DNA of 64,000 bases from Adiantum capillus-veneris. Lineage: Eukaryota; Streptophyta; Polypodiopsida; Polypodiales; Pteridaceae. The notes below the pieces were generated by a model. The model was not told where the DNA came from, ran no database searches, and worked only from the letters and a program-made list of their open reading frames with translations. The DNA lies in NCBI GenBank assembly GCA_014529385.2, contig CM043969.1, positions 75,002,676 through 75,066,675 on the forward strand, given 5' to 3'. A program made the position numbers and the translations under genes. Positions 21,523 to 36,557 of this stretch are shown here, piece by piece; within the stretch, counting starts at the first letter, position 1, and each line of letters begins with the position of its first letter.

Positions 21523-22767
21523 ATGGACACCAACAATTTAGCTCCACCTCAAGCCAACCTCACCTCGGATCTCTCCCCCTCGCTGGCTATTGGCCCTTCA
21601 CTTCCCGGATTCATCTCGGCTGCTGCATATGCAAGAGCGGAGACGTCCACTTCTCACCCGACCACCCCGACTCCAAGCTCAATAAACAAGGAGGACGCTA
21701 CAACCAACCCCTATGAGAACATCACGGAAGAATTGGAGCAACTCCCAGAGGAATCCTTTGATTTCTCTTCGGTGCTCGCAAAAGGAAGTCACGAATTAAA
21801 CCATAATTAAAGCACCCCTTCTTTGCCTACGAAAAATCTACCCCAAGCAGGCAATCTTTCAACCCTTCAACATGGTGGCCTACCCTCGACCGGCCCCCAT
21901 CCCATTGAAGAAGTGCTTCCACATCTCAAGCAACCTCGGGACTTCGAGGTTATTATCTCCAACTCCCTGCTGGAATATAAAAAGCTTCATGGTAAACTAG
22001 GTAAAGCTAAAAGCTTCCTTAACCACCTCAAAGATCTTCTTAATAATCAAAGAGCACCCAATAGCTTATGTATGAAGCCACCCAAATTATCCCTAGAGGA
22101 TACACAAGCTCAAGCCCTTCTCAATGCTAAGTTTACCTCACTCACCATTAGATATCAACTAGATTGCACAAAAGCACTTGTACAAGCATAAACCATCCTC
22201 ATCACTAATCTACAAACCTACCTTGACGGCTATCATGCTTTAGTAGAAGAACGGTTCAACGATCTCATTCTTAAGCTCCTCCAAGTCTCCATCCCCTTAG
22301 TCTCCAAGCACGCTTGGGGCCTCAAGCTACAACAATGGAAAACCACATCCCTCCATGGATTCCTCTTGGATATTCAAACCCATGTTGTAAATGCACACCT
22401 AGCCACCACAAAAGAGGATGTAGCTAAACTTGCCCGCAAGAAGACCATTAACAACATTGAAGAAGAATTGCTCTCACTTCCCAAGGAGCAAACCATCAAA
22501 GAACTTGTAGAACAAATTATCAAAGAAAAATTCCATTCATTACCGCCCACATCTCAGGCCTCCCCTTCCACCTCCCCACCTAAGTCGACATTGTCGCCAC
22601 CCACCAAAAAATCCACCCACCCATATTCTAAAAGACCTTTTTTTCCTCCAAGAACATTCCCCCCCCACCACCACTCCCCCCGTCCCCAACCCTCCTATGT
22701 AACCCCCATTAAACGGCCTTTGCAACCATCCTCCAAACCCGCCCTTGAAAAAACTTTTCCTTTATAA
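21523..22767 (+). pseudogene. PLE2 N-terminal protein region (ORF1-like), broken by stops
   Basis: Begins MDTNNLAPPQANLTSDLS and continues over in-frame stops near 21,808 and 22,189. Conserved parts are SLPGFISAAAYARAETS, EELEQLPEESFDFSSVLAKG, EVIISNSLLEYKKLHGKLGK, a helical stretch, and a Pro/Ser/Lys tail. The same protein is read in the minus-strand copies (31,312 to about 30,036, and 34,500 to 34,195), which shows it is a real element-encoded protein and not a chance frame. It matches no domain I know. The helical heptad-like part and basic Pro-rich end would suit RNA binding or multimerisation; that is inference. It may be continuous with the RT. Confidence 0.65.
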
Positions 22768-23004
22768 AAAAAACCTAAATTTTCTCCTGCCCCTAACACC
22801 CCCCCCCCCCCGCCTATCCTTTGTACCCTCTTAAAACCCTCAATCCTACACCCATTTCCCATGGTTCCCCCTCTTCTTTTCCACCACAAAAAACCATCAA
22901 CCACCCTTACCCACACCCACACAATAAGGAACACCCCCGTAATTACACCACCCACCACAAAGCCACTCCCAAGTCCCCACCCACTACACGAAGGAAGAAC
23001 AAGA

Positions 23005-24826
23005 AAAAAGATGTGGCTTCCACTCACTAATCCACAAGGCTACAAACTCTTGCTCTTCGGCAAACACCAAGTCTCAACTTTGGAGCACGATATTTCTAAC
23101 TTTAAAATCCACAATTTGGCACCTCGAGCTCTCTCTCTCTCTGAAAGGCGATGCTTGCCCTTTGGCTTAAAATACATCCCTCCCCCTCCAAACCCTTCCC
23201 CCCTCTTGCTCCTCAATTCACACTACAATTTATCAAGAAATCTCAACCTCAAGTTCTTTTTTAAAGACCTTAAACCTTCCACCCCTTCTCCTTTTAAGCA
23301 AACCAACCCACTTTGGAAACCACCTCTTTGTAATCCCAACCTTAACCATATTTTGTCCTCTAACCGACAGAACTTTAACCACATTTTGAATGCTTGCAAT
23401 TCCCCCTTTTCAAAACGACCCCGTTTTGTCATTGAAGCTTTATCTAGCCTCTCCCTAGACCCTTCAATAATCATAAAACCTGTCGACAAAAACCTTGGTG
23501 TTGTTATCCTACCATTAGATTGGTATGAGAAAGATGCCCTCTTACATCTCAATGACCGTTCCACCTATGAGCCTTGCCTTAACATTCCTTTTGCCTTCTT
23601 AGCTTCCCTTCTTTCCTCTATCACACTCCGCTACTCCTCTCTCCCCCCTTAACAAACCCCCTAAACCTTGTCCCATCTATTTCATCCCTAAACTTCATAA
23701 ACCATCCATCGTCTCTCGACCTATTTGTTCCTATAAAGGTTACCTTTTTGAGAAAGCCTCTATTTGGCTCCATTTTGAGCTCTATCCAATCCTACTTTGC
23801 CAAAAGCAATACCTACAAAGCTCCCTCACCATAATCCAAGACTTAAACAACCTTCCCCTACCGCCTAACACCCTCCTTTTTACTTTTGATGTAGAAGCCC
23901 TATACCTTAGCATCCCCATCTTGCAAGGCCTCACTGCACTCAAATCTATCATCTCTCACTTTTTTGACTCTCACAAATCCCATTTTGTCCTCTCCCTTGC
24001 CTCCCTTATTCTATCCCATCATTACATCACGTTTAAAGGAAAATTTTGGAAACAAACCAAAGGCACCACCATGGGCTCAAACTTTGCCGTTGTATATGCT
24101 TGTCTCTTCCTCTGTCACTTGGAAACCTCTTGCCCCCTCCTACTCAACCCTAACCTCCTCTATTTCAAGCGTTATGTTGATGATGCCTTTGGATTATGGA
24201 CGGGATCCCACAATTCCCTTACCCATCTCCTAAACTCTTACGGTGAACCTCTTCAAGAGCACATTAAAATCTCCAGTACCATCTCCCATACCCATGCCCT
24301 TATCCTTGACATTGAGTTCTTTAAAGGTACCCGCTTCACCTCGTCTGGCCTCTTGGACTCCCATTGTTTTCAAAAACCTTTGAATGCCTACAACTACATC
24401 CCGTGGATCTCATGGCACCCTACCCATCAAAAGGTCGCCTTCATCATCTCAGAACTCAAAAGATATATTATTCAGTAATCATCCATGAAGGGATACCTGT
24501 ACCTCCGTAACCTTTTTTACCTACGCCTTCGGGCTAAGGGCTACCCGGCCAACTTTCTTCTAAAAGTTTTTTACAAAGTTTCTTACCTCAATCGCACCTC
24601 ACTCCTCCTACCTTCGCACAAAAAAACAAAAAATCCACCCACTGTGTTTAAAATTCCCTTCACACCCACCACTAGAAAAATGCTACCCTCCCAAAGTATT
24701 AGCAATCCCATTTCTAAAGCCTGCCAACTCAATACCAATCTTTCCCACCTCCCTAGACCTACCATTTGTTGGACCTCCGGACCCAACATTCATAGCCTTT
24801 TGGTACATAGCCTACACCCCCCTTGA
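23005..24826 (+). pseudogene. PLE2 reverse transcriptase (Penelope-like), frameshift and one stop
   Basis: Landmarks: WLPLTNPQGYKLLLFGK, FGLKYIPPPPNPSP, IIIKPVDKNLGVVILP, LNDRSTY; then a frameshift near 23,650; IYFIPKLHKPSIVSRPIC, motif A LFTFDVEALYLSIP, motif B KGTTMGSNFAVVYA, motif C YVDDAFGLW (both aspartates present), FHW-like end WISWHPTHQKVAF. A TAA at 24,476 in the same frame separates the thumb (24,485-24,826; FKIPFTPTTRKMLP, GPNIHSLLVHSL). The KPxDKN signature and the PKLHKP, RPIC blocks are Penelope-type. The TAA is shared with the 18.6-kb copy, so it predates the tandem. Confidence 0.88.
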
Positions 24827-25516
24827 TACTAATCCTTTTTCCCACAAGTTTTCTCTTTATGCCTTCCACACCACCCCTACCCCTCCGGCCTACTCTATTC
24901 GGTTCGTATACAATTTTCAGTTCTCAGTTTTCCTTCCACTTCTTTTGTTTATCTTATACAACTCAAAAAATTCAGGAGACACTGGAACCCCCCTCCCCTA
25001 GTCTTACCTTTGGACTCGTCTTTTTTGCCACCTTCATGAAGTTCTAACCACTTTTATTTTTGGCATCATCTAAAGTAGCCCCTCATTCTCACTACTACCC
25101 CACTTTAATTTTTGGCATCACCTGCAGCAGTAGCCCCTCATTCTCACTACTACCCACTCTCTTATTCCCAAAAAAATCCAGTCTCAATTTGGTACCCTAG
25201 TACCTTGGATTTTGACCTACACTTTAATTTTTGGCATCACCTATCCAAGAAATTCCACTCTCAAATTGGTACCCTGGTACCTGGGATTTTGACCTACACC
25301 TTAACTCCTCTTAACTCCTCTCCCTGTACCTCGGTACTTAGTTTTAAATTCCACTCCCCTCCATGTACCCTGGTACTCAGTATTAAACTCCACCCCCCTC
25401 CATGTACCCTAGTACTCAGTCTTGAATTCTACTCCTCTCAAAAAATCTTAACCAAGCACCCTTTATAAACCCCTACCCTCTCCCCCTTGCCTTACAAACA
25501 CATTCTACCAACAACA

Positions 25517-25557
25517 CCACCACTGATGAGCTCTTAAGAGCGAAACGCGTTTGGTGG
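25517..25557 (+). ncRNA. hammerhead ribozyme motif 3 (PLE2), best preserved
   Basis: Stem I CCACCA/TGGTGG, core CTGATGA, stem II GCTC-TTAA-GAGC, GAA, stem III palindrome ACGCGT, then the cleavage-site T before stem I closes. Every core position fits the hammerhead consensus. The very short stem III suggests activity as a dimer, as known for small type I hammerheads of retroelements. Confidence 0.9.
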
Positions 25558-29104
<3,547 letters not shown>

Positions 29105-29217
29105 CTTATAAAAAAAACCAAGTATTCAAGCGTGCGAAACGATTCCATAAGATTAGGAAAATTATAGGTGCCAAAATGGGGGTAATCCAAAAATGGATGG
29201 TTGGAGAAGGGAGAGTA

Positions 29218-29258
29218 TCACCAAACGCGTTTCGCTCTTATGAGCTCTTCAGTGTGGT
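29218..29258 (-). ncRNA. hammerhead ribozyme motif 5 (PLE2, minus)
   Basis: Same core as motif 4: CTGAAGA, stem II GCTC/GAGC, GAA, ACGCGT. Stem I carries the same one-base loss as motif 4 and one further mismatch (TCACCA on the plus strand). Confidence 0.7.
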
Positions 29259-30035
29259 GTTATAGAATGTGATGTATGAGAGGAGGAGGTAGGGGTTTAT
29301 AAAGGGTGCTTGTAAGATTCTAAGGTTTAATGACTTCTTGGGGAACAACATTTTTTGGGAGGAGTGGTATTAAAGACCAAGTACTAGGGTACTGGGAGAG
29401 GAGTTAAGGTGATTAGGGTATGGATGTAAGTTAAAGGTAAGGTTTCATAGTATAATTTTTGGGAATGAGAGAGTGGGGTAAAAGTGTAAATAGGGGGGGC
29501 GGGGGGGGTTGAGGTGAGGGGAAAGAATCATCATGAAAAGAAAGGAGAAAGGTTGTGTTATACAATGAAAGATTTTATTTGAAGAGGTTAACAGTAAGCT
29601 CAATATGGTTTTGACAAGGGTGTAAAAAGTGTCCAAAGGGTATTTCAAAGGTATGTAGGTAAGGTGGAGGGGTTCAAGAGTATCCCCAGAATATTGAGCT
29701 ATAGATAGGATGATGCAAGAGAAAAACTATAATTTTATAGGAAAAGATTATGCACGAAAAAAGGGAAATTGGGAGAGACGAGAGAGGTTATAGCGTATGG
29801 GGTTTATAAGTTGGATCGAGGGGTGTAAAGTATGTACCAGAAGGCTATGGATGTTGGGCCCTAAATTCCAACAAATAGTTGGTCTAGGGAGGTTGGAGAG
29901 ATTAGCATCAAGTTGGCAAGCTTTAGAAATTGGATTGCTAATACATTCAAAGGGTAAAAGTTTTCTAGTGGTGGGTGTATTGAGGTTTGAAGCGGGTATA
30001 AAAGATAGGCAGGTGTGTAAGGGGAGGAGAAAAAT

Positions 30036-31312
30036 TTAGGTTTTTTTGGAAAAAGGATTTTCGATGGTAGGTTTGGAGGGTGGTTGAAGAGGCCGTTTAT
30101 TGGAGATTATGTAGGAGGGCGGGTGGGGTGGGGGCGGGATCCGCGGTGGTTTAAAGGGGGGTGGAAAGAAGAAGAGGAAGTTCTTGGAGGAAAAAGTTTT
30201 AGTATGGGGGTGGGAGGATTTTTTAGGGACAGGTAAGAGAGACTTAGGTGGTGGGGAGGCAGGAAGATTTGAACTAAATTTTTCTGTGACCACTTGTTCC
30301 ACAAGTTCTTTGATGGTATGCTCCTTGGGGAGGGAGAGCACTTCTTCTTCTATGTTGTTGATGGCTTCTTGCAAACAAATTTAGCTACATCCTCTTTTGT
30401 GTTGGCAAGATGAACATTTACAATATGGTTTTGAATATCCAAGAGGAAAGTATGGAGGGGTGAAGTTTTCCATTGTTGTGGCTTGAGGCTCCAAGCATGT
30501 TTGGAGACTAAGGGGATGGAGACTTGGAGGAGCTAAAAATTGAGATCGTTGAGCCGTTCTTCTACTAGTGCATGATAGCCATCAAGATAGGTTTGCAAAT
30601 TATTATGAGGGGGGATTGTGCTTGTACAAGTGCTTTTGTATAATCAAGTTGATATTTTATGGTTAGTGAGGTAAACTTAGCATTGAGCAGGCCTTGAGCT
30701 TGTGTATCCTCGAAGGATAATTTAGGTGGCTTCATGTACAAACTATTAGGTGTTGTTTGATTACATAGTAAAGCATTGAGGTGTTTTAAGAAAGCTTTTA
30801 GCTTTTCCCAATTTACTATGAAGCTTCTTAAATTCCAGAAGAGAGTTGCAAATAATCACCTCGAAAATCGAAGGTTGTTTCAATTGGGGGAGTACTTCTT
30901 CAATGGTATGGGAGTAAATTGAGGGAACGCCACCAGGCTGAAAATTTGAAGGTTTACCGGCTAGGAGAGGGTTTGTCGTAGCCACAGAAGGGATGTTTTC
31001 AATATGGTTTGGGTCTTTGTTTCCCTTTGCAAGCACCGAGGAGAAATCAAAGGACTTCTTTGGAAGTCGCTCCAATTCTTCGGGGACGTTCTCGTAGGGG
31101 TTTGTTGTAGTGCCATCTTTGTTTATTGAAAGTGGAGTTGGGGTGGTCGGGTGAGTCGCCGAAGCCTCCACTCTTGCAAAGGCTGCGGCTGAGATGAATC
31201 CGGGGAGCGAAGGACTTATAGTTGAATAGGAGGGGATATCCGAGGCGAGGTTGGCTTGCGGTTGCAGTAGAGTCGGGGGGTTATTATACATTTCCAAAAG
31301 AAATTTATAGAG
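30036..31312 (-). pseudogene. PLE2 ORF1-like protein region, minus copy
   Basis: Two open pieces, 31,312-30,761 (in a frame beginning further up at 31,399) and 30,374-30,036, match the plus-strand protein at 21.5-22.8 kb: SLPGFISAAAFARVEAS, EELERLPKKSFDFSSVLAKG, EVIICNSLLEFKKLHSKLGK, then INNIEEEVLSLPKEHTIKEL and a Pro-rich tail. The part between is frame-broken. The conservation of protein over DNA between the copies supports real coding. Confidence 0.65.
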
Positions 31313-31399
31313 CGTTGAGATAGAGGTGGGCGACCAAGGATAAAGGTCTAGGGAATAGGTGTTACTGACCAAAGTTCTTGCAAGCTGTATAAGGGCCAA

Positions 31400-31494
31400 G
31401 TAGGTAGTAGAATGTCAAAATAGGAGTAGTATTTATAGAGGCGATTAATATGGGTTAAACTTTTGTGTAAGGTTGTGAGAACAAGGTTAATGAT

Positions 31495-31571
<77 letters not shown>

Positions 31572-33004
31572 TAAGGGCGGAGTAAAGGCGGTAAAGAAAC
31601 TCGAGGGGGGTTGACAGAGGTTAGCTGAGGTTAGAAGTGGACGAGGAGATTACCAAAGCCAAAGGCGGTTTCAGCCAAAAACTAAGCCAAGTTGATCCAT
31701 AACTTGAACTCCCGTCCAAGGTGGATGTTGTAGGTGTCGAACATGCAGTAGGAAAATCACAGGGTGGGGGTAAGGGGTGCATTTGTAAAGTGATGCACAA
31801 GTGGACCTAAAAAAGAGTGATGCGCAAAGGGACCGCTTGTGTGATGCAGGTGATTATGCACAGCAGGAGAAAAGGGAGAGGCAAAGAGGGAAGTGTAAAG
31901 GCTATAGACAAAGCAGAATTGAAGCTTTAGGGAGGCAAAGCTAAAGTCAAGCTCCTTGTAGGTAATAGGTAGAAGGTGCAGCATGCTGGGGTCGTAGGTG
32001 GCGCCATATCGAAGTCTAAGAGGGATGATGAGGCTGTTGAGTGGAGGGAAAAGGGGTTAAGAGAGTGGTTATGACCAAGATTGTGACTAATGCTCCCTTG
32101 AGCCAGAACCTGAGGGGAACTAGCTAAAAATCGTGTGCACCTTGACGAGGAGGCACCCCCAACAGCCGGTTGTGTCCATTCCAACTCTACGCAAGCATAA
32201 TTTCAGGCTTCATGCCCTGCTTTACCCGGATTACAGATGGTAACTTTACTCTCCACCTAGTAACTCTGCAACAAGTATATACGAGCTGGCCATCGTCAAA
32301 CATTGCATCGAGTATGTGGCAAGCAGCGTCAAACTCATTTCCTACTGCAAATCCACCCACCAAAACACTGCAACAGCAACACATGTTGTGGCTCAACAAT
32401 GGTACGTAGGCCGGCTGCTACAAAAACAAAATCGCGAGCAGCTAATTGAGTGTGTTAGCATCACCTGCTGTAAGTCAGAATAACGAGTATAGGAAGGAAA
32501 AGAAGAAAGGGCGGTCTGAGCACAGGTGGTAAGGGCAAAAGAGGTAGCTTGTTGATTGTAGAAGAAATAACTAGGCGAAGAGGTGGGAGATGCCCATGAT
32601 ACCCAAGGCGAGAACGAAGCAGTGTAAGGGTTGTGTGGAAGAGGCAGAGAAGCCATCGTTAAACATTGAAGTAAGAAAAAGAATGAGTTTCCAAAAAGCT
32701 ATAACGATGTGACTATTATTAAAGGTGTAGAAGGGTCAAAACCATAAAGGTAAGGGTAACCCGGACTGGGGTTTTTTGGGTGGGAAAGGAAACAAGAGCC
32801 ATTGAGAAGGAAAGAGGAAAAGGTTAAAAGCGACGGGAGCGGGTGGTGGGATCAGGAAAATCATGCAGCGCTTATGATGTTCAAAAACAAAACTTTCAAA
32901 AAAACCAAGTATTCAAGCGTGCGAAACGATTCCATAAGATTAGGAAAATTATAGGTGCCAAAATGGGGGTAATCCAAAAATGGATGGTTGGAGAAGGGAG
33001 AGTA
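31400..33004 (-). other. PLE2 5' region of minus copy C
   Basis: No gene is recognised. It contains a (TG)n(AG)n tract at 31,497-31,571. The small frames here are composition effects. Only its outer end (32,880-33,004) matches the plus-strand pLTR by eye; the rest has diverged or been replaced. Confidence 0.5.
31497..31571. repeat. (TG)n(AG)n microsatellite
   Basis: About 27 TG units pass directly into about 10 AG units, all uninterrupted. Confidence 0.95.
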
Positions 33005-33046
33005 TCACCAAACGCGTTTCGCTCTTATGAGCTCTTCAGTGGTGGT
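33005..33046 (-). ncRNA. hammerhead ribozyme motif 6 (PLE2, minus)
   Basis: Complementary strand: stem I ACCACCA with TGGTGA (five pairs), core CTGAAGA, stem II GCTC/GAGC with loop ATAA, GAA, stem III ACGCGT. The core is intact and stem I is the best of the three minus-strand copies. Confidence 0.85.
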
Positions 33047-34713
33047 GTTATAGAATGTGATGTATGAGAGGAGGAGGTAGGGGTTTATAAAGGGTGCTTG
33101 TAAGATTCTAAGGTTTAATGACTTCTTGGGGAACAACATTTTTTGGGAGGAGTGGTATTAAAGACCAAGTACTAGGGTACTGGGAGAGGAGTAAAGGTGA
33201 TTAGGGTATGGATGTAAGTTAAAGGTAAGGTTTCATAGTACAATTTTTGGGAATGAGAGAGTGGGGTAAAAGTGTAAATAGGGGGGGGGGAGGGGGGGGG
33301 GTTGAGGTGAGGGGAAAGAATCATCATGAAAAGAAAGGAGAAAGGTTGTGTTATACAATGAAAGATTTTATTTGAAGAGGTTAACAGTAAGCTCAATATG
33401 GTTTTGACAAGGGTGTAAAAAGTGTCCAAAGGGTATTTCAAAGGTATGTAGGTAAGGTGGAGGGGTTCAAGAGTATCCCCAAAATATTGAGCTATAGATA
33501 GGATGGTGCAAGAGAAAAACTATAATTTTATAGGAAAAGATTATGCACGAAAAAAGGGAAATTGGGAGAGACGAGAGAGGTTATAGCGTGTGGGGTTTAT
33601 AAGTTGGATTGAGGGGTGTAAAGTATGTACCAGAAGGCTATGGATGTTGGGCCCTAAATTCCAACAAATAGTTGGTCTAGGGAGGTTGGAGAGATTAGCA
33701 TCAAGTTGGCAAGCTTTAGAAATTGGATTGCTAATACATTCAAAGGGTAAAAGTTTTCTAGTGGTGGGTGTGAAGGGGATTTTGAACACAATGGGTGGAT
33801 TTTTTTTGTTATCTTGTGCGAGGGTAGGAGGAGCGAGGTGAGATTGAGGTAAGAGACCTTTCGGAAGAAGCAAGGTGGGTAGCCCTGGGGTCTTGAGAGT
33901 GGCTTTTGAAATCCATAGGTACGGGAGGAAGGGGGGGTTTGGAGAAGTAGAGGTGTACCCAAGTGTGTGGGTGACTAAACCCTAATTCCTCCTCCCTTTG
34001 TCTTTTCTTGAGTGGTTTGCTTTGTTGTGGGAAGTAACGTTATGGGAGTGGTTTTTTGTGTGTGGGTGAGGGTAATGGTGGTTGAGTATTTTTTGAGGTG
34101 GAATTATAGAGGATCGGTTGAGGGAGGAGGGTGCGGGATTGAGGTTTGAAGCGGGTATAAAAGATAGGCAAGTGTATAAGGGGAGGAAGAAAATTTAGGT
34201 TTTTTTGGAAAAAGGTTTTTCGATGGTAGGTTTGGAGGGTGGTTGAAGAGGCCGTTTATTGCAGATTATGTAGGAGGGCGGGTGGGATGGGGGCGGGATC
34301 CGCGGTGGTTTAAAGCGGGGTGGAAAGAAGAAGAGGAAGTTCTTGGAGGAAAAAGTTTTAGTAAGGGGGTGGGAGGATTTTTTAGGGACGGGTAAGAGAG
34401 ACTTAGGTGGCGGGGAGGCGGGAAGATTTGAACTGAAGTTTTCTGTGACCACTTGTTCCACAAGTTCTTTGATGGTATGCTCCTTGGGGAGGGAGAGCAC
34501 TTCTTCTTCTATGTTGTTGATGGCTTCTTGCGAACAAATTTAGCTACATCCTCTTTTGTGGTGACGAGATGAACATTTACAATATGGTTTTGAATATCCA
34601 AGAGGAAAGTATGGAGGGATGAAGTTTTCCATTATTGTGGCTTGAGGCTCCAAGCATGTTTGGAGACTAAGGGGATGGAGACTTGGAGGAGCTAAAAATT
34701 GAGATCGTTGAGC
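33047..34713 (-). mobile_element. PLE2 minus-strand copy D, 5'-truncated and internally deleted
   Basis: Reading leftward: the end of the ORF1-like region (34,500-34,195; LSLPKEHTIKELVEQVV), a remnant of the linker, then a jump to the end of the RT (33,970-33,590), and the tail to motif 6. Its right end at about 34,713 is cut at the same point of the ORF1-like region where a Ty3/gypsy fragment begins. With copy C it forms a minus-strand tandem. Confidence 0.75.
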
Positions 34714-36545
34714 TAGGGGGACTTTTATCTAGGGGGACACCCAACTTCTGCCCAATTTCAAACCCTACCTTTAGGATTCTTTGATGGGATACTAGGGATG
34801 GACTGGCTAAAGGAAAATCAGGCCCACATCCATTGTGCACAAGGGAACTTTACCTTTATAGATAACTTGGGTAATGAAGTCTTAATCCAAGGGAAAAATG
34901 GAAGACCTAGGGCTAGTCTAGTTAAGGCTAGTAGACTTTTGAAGGGACTAAGAAAGGGGCAGCAAATTTATGTGGCAAATCTCAACAAGGTGGACCAATC
35001 AGACACCAAACTTCGACCAAACTGGTTGAGGGAGTATGATGATGTATTCCCTGAAGACCTTACGAATCTTCCACCACATAGAGAGGTAGATCATGAGATT
35101 GAGACTATCCCTGGATGTGAACCTATCTCAAAGCGACCTTATAAAATGTCACTTCCAGAGGCCATAGAACTCAAGGAATAACTTAGGCAACTCATTGAAC
35201 AAGGATTCATTCGACCCAATACTTCTCCTTGGGGCGCACCAGTTATTTTTCAGAAGAAGAAGGATGGGACCTTAAGGCTATGCATAGATTATCATGGACT
35301 GAACCAGGTAACTGTCAAAAACAAGTATCCAATTCCAAGGATTGATGAAATCTTGGACAGACTCCATGGTGCCAAAATGTTTACAAAGATTGATCTAAGA
35401 TCAGGATATTACCAAATCAGGATCAAGGAATCAGACATTCCAAAGACAGCTTTCAATACTAGGTATGGACACTACGAATTCACAGTAATGTCCTTTGGTC
35501 TACCAAATGCTCTTGCAAGCTTCAATCGACTTATGCATGATATTTTCATACCTTATCAGGACGATTTTGTCCTAGTTTTCTTTGACATCATTCTGATCTA
35601 TTCTAAGAATGAGGCAGATCATGAATATCATGTTCGCAAAGTACTTGATCTTCTTCGAGAGCACCAACTTTACGCTAAAGCAAGCAAGTGTACCTTCTGC
35701 TCACCAAAGGTCAATTATCTTGGATTTATCATATCAGTCGAAGGGATTTCAGTGGACCAAGATAAAGTCAAGGATATTGTTGATTGGCCTCAACCATCCA
35801 CCATCAGTGAAGTAAGAGTATTTCTTGGAATAACGGGATGGTACAGGATTTTTGTCAAGGACTATGCACGTATTGCTGCACCTTTGACGGAGCTCTTGAA
35901 GAAAGGAATGAGGATCGAATGGAAGACCGAGCACGAGTCTAGCTTTTCTAAGCTAAAAGAATTCTTAGTCTCAGCTCCTATCTTAAAGCTTCCAGATTTC
36001 AGTAAGGAATTTGAAGTAGCAACCGATGCTAGCAAATTTGCTTTAGGCGGAGTTCTTACTCAAGAAGGAAGACCGGTGGCGTATACTTCACGAAAGCTAA
36101 GGGATCATGAGAAGAATTATCCTACTCACGATTTGGAACTTTTAGCGGTTATACATGCGCTGAAGTTATGGAGACATTATCTTCTCGGACGCAAGTTTCA
36201 GCTAGTTAAAGACCACAAGAGCTTAAAATGGATTTTTACTCAACCTATTCTCAATATGCGACAATGGCAATGGATAGAACTCTTACAAGAATATTACCTT
36301 GACATAAAGTATAGACCAAGGAAGGAAAATGCCGTTGCAGATGGACTTAGCCGAAAATATTTTCTCGAAGCTATCTCTATTCCGAATAACCCTATCTGGG
36401 ATAGAATTAAAGAAGCATCTTTGGTAGATCCAGAATACCAACGTATAGTATCATTAGTCCAGCAGAATAAGATGCTTGAAGCTAAAGATTACTCTATTAT
36501 GGGAGGATGTCTTTACTACAGACATAGACTCTGTGTTATAAACTT
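34714..36545 (+). pseudogene. Ty3/gypsy fragment: protease end, RT and RNase H
   Basis: Begins in the end of the protease (FDGILGMDWL), then the linker and [49 protein letters not shown], and RNase H ([50 protein letters not shown]). A stop follows IELKE at 35,179. In the catalytic box the second aspartate is lost ([10 protein letters not shown] where VFFDD is expected). The integrase is cut off shortly after the start of its zinc-binding part, near 36,545. LTRs are absent, so this is a fragment. It belongs to a different lineage from the element at 1-4 kb. Confidence 0.9.
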
Positions 36546-36557
36546 GTCAAGTAGATT

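Larger units (their letters stand above)
19908..25516 (+). mobile_element. PLE2 long copy, plus strand, ribozyme to ribozyme
   Basis: The distance between the two ribozyme cores is 5650 bp (19,873 to 25,523). The unit holds a 5' region of about 1.4 kb without a clear gene, a broken N-terminal reading region (21,523-22,767), a Pro-rich linker, a Penelope-type RT (23,005-24,826) and the tail repeats. No GIY-YIG endonuclease was found. It is followed by the start of another unit (25,558-26,573), so the array is partial copy, full copy, partial copy. Confidence 0.8.
29105..33004 (-). mobile_element. PLE2 minus-strand copy C with RT deleted
   Basis: Reading leftward from ribozyme motif 6 it has the 5' region, the ORF1-like protein region (31,312 to about 30,036), then a jump near 29,978 straight to the end of the RT thumb, the 3' tail and ribozyme motif 5. 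The core-to-core unit is about 3.79 kb against 5.65 kb for the plus-strand copy, because the RT is missing. Such a unit would be non-autonomous. Confidence 0.8.

Noticed and set aside
21304-24826. A GIY-YIG endonuclease in PLE2
   Set aside because: I looked for GIY and YIG words and the following Arg/Glu/Asn pattern before and after the RT and found none.
33975-33990. TAAACCCTAA, a telomere-like word inside PLE2 copy D
   Set aside because: Barely more than one plant telomere unit (TTTAGGG). EN-lacking PLEs can attach to telomeres, but a single unit is expected by chance.
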